Origin: an uncultured Desulfovibrio sp.
Lineage (GTDB): Bacteria > Desulfobacterota > Desulfovibrionia > Desulfovibrionales > Desulfovibrionaceae
Length of the DNA stretch: 12,233 nucleotides
NCBI GenBank assembly: GCA_946490455.1
Contig: CAMLXE010000023.1
Location: 1 to 12,233, forward strand
Direction of reading: 5' to 3'
The notes beneath the pieces are model-generated. The model saw only the letters and a program-made list of their open reading frames with translations. It was not told the origin of the DNA and did not search any database. Below, in pieces: positions 6,445 to 12,233 of the stretch. Every line of letters begins with the position of its first letter. Within the stretch, counting starts at the first letter, position 1. The position numbers and the translations under genes are program-made.

Positions 6445-7296
6445 CTATTCACCCCAGACGAGCGCTACCCAATCTCCAGACTGAACCCGTCTGGCCTTGC
6501 CAAGTGCTGCATAGGCAGCCTCCACGGTATCAGCCTGAACATCCAGCAGCCCTGAAAGGACCAGACAGGCTCCCGGTTTCATTCGTGCCATAATCTGGGG
6601 AGCCAGTTCTCTCAGAGGTCCTGCCAGAATATTGGCAATAACGAGATCGAACTGTTCGCCTTCTCCAGCTTCAGCGCTGCCAGGGACGATTCTGAAAGAA
6701 TCTGCCACATTATTGATAACGATATTTTCCAGTGCGTTGTCCACAGCCACGGGATCAATGTCCGAACCAAGGCCGCTCATGCCACCAAGGCAGCAGGCAA
6801 TCCCCAGGATCCCCGTTCCTGTCCCCACATCAAAGAAACGCATTCCCGGCTTCAGACGTCCGGCTTCTGTCAGCTGAGTAATCGCATCAAGACACAGGAC
6901 TGTGGTATTGTGATGTCCTGTTCCAAAAGCGGATTTGGGCTCTATGACAATAGGCTGGCGCCCTTCAAGTGGCGTGGACTCAAGCAGCCATGGCGGCAGC
7001 ACAATAAAGGAACCAGCCCTTACAGGTGTAAAGAACTCTCTCCATGCCACAGTCCAGTCCTGCCGGGGAATCCGGGTCTGCTCCAGCTGGACACCGGGAA
7101 GCCAGGCATGCAGCGCACTGACAAGTCTTTCCAGAACAATGGTATTATCACAGTGTACCCGGAACAGCGTCTCGCCTGTCGGCAGACTTTCCTCTTCCCA
7201 ACCATAGGAAACAATGCGTACCAGAAGCCCGGTGACGACATCGTACTCCTCATCCTCTACAACAAGTTCAAGACGTATGAGATCCGTTTCGGACAT
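6445..7296 (-). CDS. prmA: Ribosomal protein L11 methyltransferase
   Basis: This cytoplasmic SAM-dependent enzyme methylates lysines and the N-terminal amine of ribosomal protein L11. The 283 residues contain an N-terminal substrate-binding domain (about 1-75), a linker with IPRQDWTVAWREFFTP (76-91) and a class I methyltransferase domain. Diagnostic pieces are EPKSAFGTGHHNTT (119-132), the cofactor loop DVGTGTGILGI (156-166), the acidic SDIDP (178-182) at the end of strand 2, and ANILAGPL (221-228), the NPPY-like motif of PrmA. The ATG at 7296 has AGGAG 7 nt before it. The gene follows the ABC ATPase on the same strand after 89 bp, and no hairpin with a T run separates them, so one transcript is plausible. 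PrmA is normally dispensable and its neighbours vary. Confidence 0.93.
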   Translation of the reverse strand: MSETDLIRLELVVEDEEYDVVTGLLVRIVSYGWEEESLPTGETLFRVHCDNTIVLERLVSALHAWLPGVQLEQTRIPRQDWTVAWREFFTPVRAGSFIVLPPWLLESTPLEGRQPIVIEPKSAFGTGHHNTTVLCLDAITQLTEAGRLKPGMRFFDVGTGTGILGIACCLGGMSGLGSDIDPVAVDNALENIVINNVADSFRIVPGSAEAGEGEQFDLVIANILAGPLRELAPQIMARMKPGACLVLSGLLDVQADTVEAAYAALGKARRVQSGDWVALVWGE

Positions 7297-7385
7297 ATAA
7301 GACTCCTGCCGATTCCTGTTTCCGGACCGTTCGCCCCGCTTCCAAGAGCTTTTTTTCTCCCCAATACAGCAATCGGATAAGACAG

Positions 7386-8114
7386 CTACAGAATTTCGCG
7401 CAAAAACGCCTTGGTCCGTTCGTGCTGCGGATTATTGAAGAACTGAGATGGCGGTCCTTCTTCGAGAATTGTACCGTGATCCATAAAGATCACCCGATCA
7501 GCCACTTCCCGGGCAAATCCCATCTCATGGGTCACACACACCATGGTCATGCCTTCGCTGGCCAGATCCTTCATGCAGCTCAGGACTTCATTGATCATTT
7601 CCGGGTCCAGTGCAGAAGTTGGCTCGTCGAACAGCATGGCCCGAGGCTGCATGGCCAGGGCTCGAGCAATGGCTACACGCTGCTGCTGCCCGCCGGAAAT
7701 TTCTCCGGGACGTTTGGAAGCCTGACGGGCAATTCCCACACGCGCAAGCAGCTCCATCGCCAGATCAGTGGCGGCGGTACGGCTCATGCCCCGAACCTTG
7801 ATGGGAGCAAGCGTTACATTTTCGAGAACAGTCAGATGCGGGTACAGATTAAACTGCTGGAACACCATTCCTACCTCTGTCCGCAGCTCATTCACATCCA
7901 CATCCGGTGCAAAAATACTTTTGCCTTCAAACAGAATATCTCCCTTCTGAATGGGTTCAAGCCTGTTCAGACAGCGAATGAGTGAACTTTTTCCCGAACC
8001 GGAAGGCCCACAGATAACCAGAACCTCTCCTTTTTCAACCTGTTCGGAAATGCCCTTAAGGACATGGAATTCTCCATACCATTTGTGTACGTCGCGTATT
8101 TCGATCAACGCCAT
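7386..8114 (-). CDS. Polar amino acid ABC transporter ATP-binding protein (GlnQ/HisP type)
   Basis: A 242-residue ATPase subunit of a type I importer for polar amino acids. All motifs are present: Walker A GPSGSGKSS (36-44), Q-loop VFQQFNLYPHLTV (84-96), signature SGGQQQRVAIARA (140-152), Walker B AMLFDEPTSALDPE (159-172) with catalytic Glu164, and switch His196 in VTHEMGFA. The sequence VFQQFNLYPHLTVLENV is typical of the PAAT (glutamine, histidine, arginine) group. Like its relatives it should energise a membrane permease dimer fed by a periplasmic binding protein, but neither gene lies next to it. prmA is downstream, and the region upstream diverges into the malic enzyme gene. The ATG at 8114 has GGAAGG 6 nt upstream. 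The substrate cannot be named. Confidence 0.92.
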   Translation of the reverse strand: MALIEIRDVHKWYGEFHVLKGISEQVEKGEVLVICGPSGSGKSSLIRCLNRLEPIQKGDILFEGKSIFAPDVDVNELRTEVGMVFQQFNLYPHLTVLENVTLAPIKVRGMSRTAATDLAMELLARVGIARQASKRPGEISGGQQQRVAIARALAMQPRAMLFDEPTSALDPEMINEVLSCMKDLASEGMTMVCVTHEMGFAREVADRVIFMDHGTILEEGPPSQFFNNPQHERTKAFLREIL

Positions 8115-8117
8115 GAG

Positions 8118-8285
8118 TTACCTTCCTGATGGGGAGTTCCGCCGAAGTCGGATCGCAAAAAGGGCAAGCATGCCCGCAGCCGGATACAAAAAACGGCCTT
8201 TTTCAAAAAATAGACGGTCATTGGTTGGCAGAATAGCAGGATATGCCCCAACAGGGAAGCCGCTTGTCCCCCCATTCACCTTGTG
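8118..8285 (-). pseudogene. Possible remnant of a permease gene tail upstream of the ABC ATPase
   Basis: On the minus strand a frame is open for 55 codons between a TAG at 8286-8288 and a TAA at 8118-8120, which lies 3 nt before the ATPase start. The last residues read PAAGMLALFAIRLRRN followed by six more, a hydrophobic stretch capped by arginines, as at the end of an inner-membrane permease. The close stop-start spacing is typical of a permease followed by its ATPase. There is no convincing start codon or family match, and the rest of the stretch looks random. Plain intergenic DNA is equally possible. Confidence 0.2.
8157..8175 (-). terminator. Terminator-like hairpin before the ABC ATPase
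   Basis: On the minus strand GGGCA (8175 to 8171) and TGCCC (8166 to 8162) form a 5-bp stem with a 4-nt loop, followed directly by five T (8161 to 8157). It lies about 43 nt upstream of the ATPase start codon. The stem is short, so it may be a weak terminator or attenuator, or a chance structure. Confidence 0.3.
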
Positions 8286-8338
8286 CTATCCGTTGCAAGA
8301 AATTTTTTACTCAAAAGCCACTGAGGAGGCGTACCCAT

Positions 8339-9646
8339 ATGGCCATGTTTACGACGGAAGAGGCTCTGGACTATCATGAATATCCCAGACAGGGAAAACT
8401 GGAAGTCCTGCCCACCAAACCCTGCTTTACGCAAAAGGATCTTTCCCTTGCCTATTCTCCTGGTGTAGCCGAAGCCTGCCGGGCCATAGCGGCAGATCCC
8501 TCTTTGGCCAGCCGCTATACGGGACGCGGCAATCTCGTAGCGGTTGTTTCCAACGGCACGGCAGTCCTTGGACTTGGCAATATCGGCCCCCTTGGCGGCA
8601 AGCCTGTCATGGAAGGCAAAAGCGTTCTCTTCAAGGCCTTTGCTGATGTCAACGCCTACGATATCGAACTGAATCTCTCTGATCCCGATAAGATCATTGA
8701 AGTAGTGAAGGCCCTTGAACCCACCTTTGGCGGTATCAATCTTGAAGATATCAAGGCTCCGGAATGCTTCTATATCGAAGACGTTCTCAAAAGGGAAATG
8801 CAGATCCCTGTCTTTCACGATGACCAGCACGGTACAGCCATCATCTCCGGGGCAGGTCTGCTCAATGCCCTTGAGCTGACAGGCCGACGTGCTGAAGACT
8901 TTATAGTGGTTGTCTCCGGTGCAGGAGCTGCCGGTATTGCCTGCGCCCGTTTCTATGTCGCACTGGGAGTGGACCCTGCCAATATCCGCATGTTTGACTC
9001 CAGGGGCATTCTGTACAAGGGACGCACCGATCTGAATAAATACAAGGCTGAATTTGCCACTGACAAGGAAATGACGATGGAAGAGGCCCTGAAGGGAGCC
9101 CACCTTTTCCTTGGCCTTTCCGGGAAGGACACTGTCAATGCCGATATGATCAAGGGGATGGCCGAGCATCCGGTCATCTTCGCCTGCGCCAACCCTGATC
9201 CGGAAATTCCCTATCCAGTTGCAAAGGCAGCCCGCCCAGACTGCATCATGGGTACAGGGCGTACAGACTTCCCGAATCAGATCAACAACCTTTCGGGTTT
9301 CCCCTATATTTTCAGAGGTGCTCTCGACGTACAGGCCACAGAAATCAACGAAGCCATGAAAGTTGCAGCAGCCAGGGCTCTGGCAGCGCTGGCCAAGGAA
9401 CCAGTTCCTGCCGAGGTTTCTGCCGCCTATAATGGCCAGACATTCACGTTCGGACAAGACTACGTCATTCCCAAACCCTTTGATCCGCGTCTTATCGAAT
9501 GGCTTACCCCTGCAGTCGCTCAGGCTGCAATGGATACGGGTGTTGCCCGTGCCCCCATTACCGATATGGAAATGTACCGCAAGACATTGCGTGAACGCAT
9601 TGCCAAGGCACAGGCCAGAACAGCGCAGCTTATTGCCAGCTTCTGA
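8339..9646 (+). CDS. Malic enzyme (NAD(P)-dependent, oxaloacetate-decarboxylating)
   Basis: This enzyme oxidatively decarboxylates malate to pyruvate and CO2, producing NADH or NADPH, and links C4 acids to pyruvate. The 435 residues correspond to the short bacterial form, that is MaeB-like without the C-terminal phosphotransacetylase-like domain. Visible landmarks are catalytic Tyr39 in LAYSPGVA, SNGTAVLGLGN (71-81), catalytic Lys94 in EGKSVLFKAFA, the metal ligands in LEDIKAPECF (135-144) and FHDDQHGTA (159-167), the nucleotide-binding SGAGAAG (193-199) and TGRTDFPNQINN, followed by FPYIFRGALDVQAT near the end. The ATG at 8339 is chosen for the GGAGG 9 nt upstream; ATG 8345 would be too far, and the open frame further upstream is non-coding. 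It is monocistronic, with its own terminator. In sulfate reducers it may supply NADPH or pyruvate during growth on malate or fumarate. Confidence 0.94.
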   Translation: MAMFTTEEALDYHEYPRQGKLEVLPTKPCFTQKDLSLAYSPGVAEACRAIAADPSLASRYTGRGNLVAVVSNGTAVLGLGNIGPLGGKPVMEGKSVLFKAFADVNAYDIELNLSDPDKIIEVVKALEPTFGGINLEDIKAPECFYIEDVLKREMQIPVFHDDQHGTAIISGAGLLNALELTGRRAEDFIVVVSGAGAAGIACARFYVALGVDPANIRMFDSRGILYKGRTDLNKYKAEFATDKEMTMEEALKGAHLFLGLSGKDTVNADMIKGMAEHPVIFACANPDPEIPYPVAKAARPDCIMGTGRTDFPNQINNLSGFPYIFRGALDVQATEINEAMKVAAARALAALAKEPVPAEVSAAYNGQTFTFGQDYVIPKPFDPRLIEWLTPAVAQAAMDTGVARAPITDMEMYRKTLRERIAKAQARTAQLIASF

Positions 9647-9669
9647 CAGACGCCCATACTTTCCATATG

Positions 9670-9698
9670 AAAAGGTCGGGAACCTCCCGACCTTTTTT
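9670..9698 (+). terminator. Malic enzyme terminator
   Basis: An 11-bp stem, AAAAGGTCGGG (9670-9680) with CCCGACCTTTT (9686-9696), has a 5-nt loop and a T run to 9698. It begins 24 nt after the malic enzyme stop codon and is a textbook intrinsic terminator. Confidence 0.92.
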
Positions 9699-9787
9699 GT
9701 CATCAGCAGCAATAAAGTCACTCTGAGAAGCGCAAACAAAGTGAACCGTCTTACCCAGCGAGGAGTACCGGACCAAAATCTGACCAC

Positions 9788-9816
9788 AAAAAAAGGCATT
9801 CTCGAAAGAATGCCTT
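9788..9816 (-). terminator. Terminator of the tRNA operon
   Basis: A 10-bp stem (9807-9816 with 9793-9802) is closed by a 4-nt loop, TTCG as read on the minus strand, and followed by seven T (9794 to 9788 in reverse). It begins 6 nt after the CCA end of the last tRNA. Confidence 0.92.
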
Positions 9817-9822
9817 AAAAAA

Positions 9823-9900
9823 TGGCGGAACGGAAGGGATTTGAACCCTCGGCCTCCGGCGTGACAAGCCGGCGTTATAGTCCGACTTAACTACCGTTCC
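9823..9900 (-). tRNA. tRNA-Asp (GTC), copy 1, distal
   Basis: A 78-nt tRNA including an encoded CCA. The acceptor stem GGAACGG/CCGTTCC is perfectly paired with discriminator G. D stem GTTA/TAAC has a 10-nt loop. Anticodon stem CCGGC/GCCGG carries the loop TTGTCAC with anticodon GTC. T stem GAGGG/CCCTT has one G-T pair and the loop TTCAAAT. It differs from the neighbouring copy in one acceptor base (A-T in place of G-T), the D-loop (one nt longer), position 32 (T for C) and one T-loop base. It is the last gene of a three-tRNA operon. Confidence 0.95.
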
Positions 9901-9992
9901 GCAGGAGTCATCCGAATTTCTTCGGACTTCCGGACAGAGTATGATGGTCTGCCCAAATATATGACGGGGCTGGACCCCGACTATCAGCAAGA

Positions 9993-10069
<77 letters not shown>

Positions 10070-10077
10070 GCATCATG

Positions 10078-10153
10078 TGGTGGACAGTACAGGACTTGAA
10101 CCTGTGACCCCCGCCGTGTGAAGGCGATGCTCTACCAACTGAGCTAACTGTCC
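10078..10153 (-). tRNA. tRNA-Val (CAC)
   Basis: A 76-nt tRNA with encoded CCA: acceptor GGACAGT/ACTGTCC, discriminator A, D stem GCTC/GAGC, anticodon stem TCGCC/GGCGG (first pair T-G), loop TTCACAC with anticodon CAC reading GUG, and T stem ACAGG/CCTGT with loop TTCAAGT. It is the first gene of the operon and begins about 12 nt after the -10 box of the promoter. Confidence 0.95.
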
Positions 10154-10165
10154 GTGTAGAAGAGG

Positions 10166-10194
10166 CTTCTATCCGGATCAGGTTTACTTGTCAA
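10166..10194 (-). promoter_or_regulatory. Sigma70-type promoter of the tRNA operon
   Basis: On the minus strand a perfect TTGACA (10194 to 10189), a 17-nt spacer and TAGAAG (10171 to 10166, 4 of 6 matches) end 12 nt before the mature 5' end of tRNA-Val. The start point would be near 10159, leaving a very short leader for RNase P to remove. The palindrome ATCCGGAT (10171-10178) lies at the spacer/-10 junction. Confidence 0.7.
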
Positions 10195-10537
10195 GGGCAA
10201 TTTTGGATTTCGTCAAGAATTTCTCAATGCAGGCGTGTGTCATGTGCCCAGTCTGGTCATACCGCCCATGCTGCATCCGGATCGTCGCAAGCGGCTTCTT
10301 ACGGCACCAGCCCTTTGGCCATCTTCAAAATGAATTCTCCCCCAAAGGTTCTTTCAACGGAGAGGGATAAATATCGGTTCTTCAGCGCCCCAATATCCAG
10401 CATGAAACCATGTCTGCACTTCGCTCCCTTTTGCAGGCAGATACCTGACACCATACTCTGGCTGGCCGCAAACGATTGCATTTTCATCAGAAGCTCGGTA
10501 TGTTCCCAGAACTGTTTCAGCTTTGGAGGCTGTCTCT
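10195..10537. other. Gene-free stretch between the tRNA promoter and ctpA
   Basis: About 340 bp with no credible gene on either strand. It must hold the ctpA promoter, but no good pair of sigma70 boxes was found. A second copy of the palindrome ATCCGGAT lies at 10275-10282, 104 bp from the copy in the tRNA promoter. A 7-bp inverted repeat, CCTTTGG (10312-10318) with CCAAAGG (10342-10348), has a 23-nt loop. In many proteobacteria an EnvC-like peptidase gene precedes ctpA; no trace of one is seen here. Confidence 0.5.
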
Positions 10538-11830
10538 ATGCAAAGACTGTTTCGGGCGTTTGCCCTTCTTCTTGTTTCGTTTCTTGGCGTCGGACTCTTT
10601 GCCAGCAATTCCTTTTCGGCCGACGAGAACAGCCGCTTCGATGCTCTCAAGCGTTTCAGCCAGGTCCTTGATATTGTAGAACGGTACTATGTCGAAGAAA
10701 CGCCACGCAAAGAACTGGTAGATGGCGCACTCAAAGGCATGCTGCAGGAACTTGATCCTCACTCCACCCTGCTCTCCACGGAAGAATTCAAGGAAATGCA
10801 GGAATCTTCTGCCGGAGAATTCTTTGGTATCGGTGTGGAAATCACACGAGAAAACAATCAGCTCACCGTTGTCACCCCCATTGAAGATACACCTGCCTAT
10901 AAGGCCGGCATGAAGGCTGGAGACATTATTCTTACGGTTTCCGGGCATCCGACCATGGACATGACCCTGCAGGAAGCCGTTTCCCATATCCGTGGCCCCA
11001 AGGGCAGTACCGTGGAGCTGACGATTCTGCACAAGAATGCCCAGGAACCTCTGACCATCAAGGTCAAACGGGACACGATTCCTCTTGTCAGCGTCAAATC
11101 GCGTGAACTTGAACCCGGTTATTACTGGATACGAATTACCCGTTTCAACGAACGTACGACAGAAGAACTTCTTGACGCGCTGAAGAAAGCCTCAGCCAAG
11201 GCTCCCATCAAGGGAATTGTGCTGGATCTGCGCAACAATCCTGGAGGTCTTCTGGATCAGGCAATCAGTGTTGCCGATGTCTTTCTGGACAAGGGAACCA
11301 TTGTGTCCATGCGTGGACGTCAGAATGACACGACAAGAGAGTTTACGGCCAAGCCTCAAAGTACGGACGTAAAGGCTCCTGTGGTGGTTCTGGTTAATGC
11401 CGGCTCTGCTTCGGCTTCCGAAATTGTTGCCGGTGCTCTTGGAGATCAGAAGCGCGCTCTGCTTGTAGGCGAAAGGACCTTTGGCAAGGGATCCGTTCAA
11501 AATGTCATTCCTCTGTCCGATGGTTCAGGGCTCAAACTGACAATTGCCCTTTACTATACGCCTTCCGGTCGCTCCATCCAGGCCGAGGGGATTCAGCCAG
11601 ATCTGGAAATTCCCTTTGAAGTTCCAGCCGAAAAGACAACCAATCATCTGCTTATGCTGCGTGAAAAGGATCTGAGCCGTCATCTGGAAAAGGGTACATC
11701 CTCTGCCAATGGACAGCCCGAGGCCGGCAAGCCCCTGCCAGAAGCCCAGGAATTTCTGGATCAGGATAATCAACTGCGCATGGGACTCCAGTTTGTAAAG
11801 ACTTTGCCCAAACTTCGTGATATTCGCTAA
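10538..11830 (+). CDS. ctpA: Carboxyl-terminal processing protease (S41 family, PDZ-containing)
   Basis: The 430-residue exported serine protease trims proteins at their C termini. In relatives it acts in the periplasm on cell-wall hydrolases or lipoproteins. Residues 1-27 form a signal peptide (Arg3 and Arg6, hydrophobic core to about 22, cleavage likely after Ala27). A helical region (about 30-75) leads to a PDZ domain (about 85-165) beginning FFGIGVEI, which senses substrate tails. The protease core contains LDLRNNPGGLLDQA, the catalytic serine in VNAGSASASEI and the lysine in GERTFGKGSVQ (Lys317). The usual 25-residue serine-lysine spacing picks out Ser292, and Gln321 fits the third triad member. 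The acidic tail is variable. The ATG at 10538 has GGAGG 8 nt upstream; a TTG at 10523 overlaps that site and is rejected. A membrane-anchored gene follows 73 bp downstream, a pairing common in proteobacteria. Confidence 0.93.
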   Translation: MQRLFRAFALLLVSFLGVGLFASNSFSADENSRFDALKRFSQVLDIVERYYVEETPRKELVDGALKGMLQELDPHSTLLSTEEFKEMQESSAGEFFGIGVEITRENNQLTVVTPIEDTPAYKAGMKAGDIILTVSGHPTMDMTLQEAVSHIRGPKGSTVELTILHKNAQEPLTIKVKRDTIPLVSVKSRELEPGYYWIRITRFNERTTEELLDALKKASAKAPIKGIVLDLRNNPGGLLDQAISVADVFLDKGTIVSMRGRQNDTTREFTAKPQSTDVKAPVVVLVNAGSASASEIVAGALGDQKRALLVGERTFGKGSVQNVIPLSDGSGLKLTIALYYTPSGRSIQAEGIQPDLEIPFEVPAEKTTNHLLMLREKDLSRHLEKGTSSANGQPEAGKPLPEAQEFLDQDNQLRMGLQFVKTLPKLRDIR

Positions 11831-11842
11831 AAAAGCGCTTTC

Positions 11843-11862
11843 GGGCGGGATTTTTCCCGCCC
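11843..11862 (+). other. Strong GC hairpin after ctpA without T run
   Basis: GGGCGGG (11843-11849) pairs with CCCGCCC (11856-11862) around an ATTTTT loop, starting 12 nt after the ctpA stop. The T run is in the loop and not after the stem, so it should not terminate on the plus strand. It may protect the 3' end of ctpA mRNA while allowing read-through. A smaller hairpin ACGGG/CCCGT follows at 11876-11890, close to the next start codon. Confidence 0.5.
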
Positions 11863-11903
11863 ACCTCATACCGTAACGGGTCTTTCCCGTGTGATGGATG
11901 ATC

Positions 11904-12233
11904 ATGTCCCAATGGTTTCCTGCCATTCGTGCCGCTCTTGCCAAACGCGGACTCCACCTGCCTCAGCCCTATCCCCATACGGTCAGAACCCTTCTGGGAT
12001 CGGCACTCGCAGCGCTATTGTCCGGGACACTCATCGGCATTTTCTTTCTCCTCTACAGTCTGGCCTCTCTGACCATAGACTGGACACTTCAGGCGACGGC
12101 AAGTCTCTCCAGAGCTACCGCCGAGATGGCATCCAGCCTTTCCTCCAGTGAATCACCCGATAAAACCACAGCAACAGGGACGCTGGAACCTTCCAAAACA
12201 ACTTCTGAAGAACAGCAGTCTCCTGAAACGGCA
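11904..12233 (+). CDS. Membrane-anchored protein, probable divergent polysaccharide deacetylase N-terminus (3' truncated by window edge)
   Basis: The frame is open from ATG 11904 to the right edge, giving 110 residues. A basic N-terminal segment (1-28) precedes one strong membrane helix (about 30-56, TLLGSALAALLSG through FFLLYSLASL). A low-complexity Ser/Thr/Glu/Pro-rich linker follows from about 70 to the end. That layout fits a protein tethered to the inner membrane with a periplasmic domain that is not yet visible. Genes right behind ctpA in Desulfovibrio and other proteobacteria are often divergent polysaccharide deacetylases (YibQ-like), so this is the best guess, based on position and not on catalytic residues. 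ATG 11904 is preferred over the in-frame ATG at 11898 because GATGG lies 6 nt before it; neither site is strong. It is probably co-transcribed with ctpA, as no clear terminator intervenes. Confidence 0.6.
   Translation, partial: MSQWFPAIRAALAKRGLHLPQPYPHTVRTLLGSALAALLSGTLIGIFFLLYSLASLTIDWTLQATASLSRATAEMASSLSSSESPDKTTATGTLEPSKTTSEEQQSPETA

Noticed and set aside
8243..8338. Upstream extension of the malic enzyme reading frame
   Set aside because: GGAGG at 8325-8329 is correctly placed for the ATG at 8339, and the extension shows no similarity to malic enzymes.
8276..9799. Long 507-codon open frame on the minus strand opposite the malic enzyme
   Set aside because: It mirrors a strongly conserved gene, has no family resemblance, is rich in Cys, His and Arg like an antisense shadow, and runs through the malic enzyme terminator.
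9901..9992. Possible extra tRNA or tRNA fragment between the two Asp tRNAs
   Set aside because: The CGGGG/CCCCG hairpin at 9965-9979 resembles a T arm on its own, but no acceptor stem, anticodon arm or TTC loop can be assembled around it.
10188..10679. Several short frames before and across the ctpA start
   Set aside because: They are Cys-, Ser- and Arg-rich, have poor starts, and overlap the ctpA signal peptide in other frames or lie in non-coding spacer.
11891..12151. 86-codon plus-strand frame overlapping the truncated gene at the right end
   Set aside because: It is out of frame with the 11904 gene, which has a clean membrane helix and stays open to the edge. This frame stops at 12151 and looks like a shadow.

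Overview
The window looks like a chromosomal housekeeping segment from a sulfate-reducing member of the Desulfovibrionales, probably Desulfovibrionaceae. This rests on protein style and on gene neighbourhoods such as ctpA followed by a membrane-anchored deacetylase-like gene. No 16S or other taxonomic marker is present, so the placement is inference. Base composition is balanced, Shine-Dalgarno sites are good in front of most genes, and no insertion sequence, prophage gene or CRISPR array was seen.

Left part (1-3235): the tail of a helical, HPt-like protein runs in from the left edge. It converges on a minus-strand SlyD-type FKBP prolyl isomerase across a 12-bp terminator stem. A 319-bp divergent intergenic region, with an AT-rich part and a pyrimidine-rich part, separates the isomerase from lysA (diaminopimelate decarboxylase). 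lysA ends in an elaborate terminator. A 340-bp gene-free leader follows, carrying a candidate promoter and several inverted repeats, and then trmL (tRNA wobble-base 2'-O-methyltransferase).

Middle (3383-8114): a plus-strand cluster contains a MATE exporter, a DUF2156 protein 18 bp behind it, and a small P-loop kinase-like ATPase. It ends at a two-way terminator shared with the converging minus-strand pair: a polar-amino-acid ABC ATPase gene followed by prmA (ribosomal protein L11 methyltransferase). The ABC ATPase has no permease or binding-protein gene beside it. Only a 55-codon open stretch ends 3 nt before its start codon.

Right part (8339-12233): a stand-alone malic enzyme with a strong terminator is followed by a minus-strand tRNA operon (Val-CAC, then two diverged Asp-GTC copies) with a clear sigma70-type promoter and terminator. 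A 384-bp spacer leads to ctpA, an S41 periplasmic processing protease. Then comes the start of a membrane-anchored protein, probably a divergent polysaccharide deacetylase, cut by the right edge.

Functionally the genes cover amino-acid and cell-wall precursor synthesis (lysA), translation (trmL, prmA, tRNAs), folding (FKBP), transport (MATE, ABC), central carbon metabolism (malic enzyme) and envelope maintenance (ctpA and neighbour). I found no convincing new multi-gene system. The better leads are the structured trmL leader, the orphan ABC ATPase with its possible permease remnant, the kinase-like gene with switching hairpins in front of it, and the HPt-like fragment that lacks a histidine.
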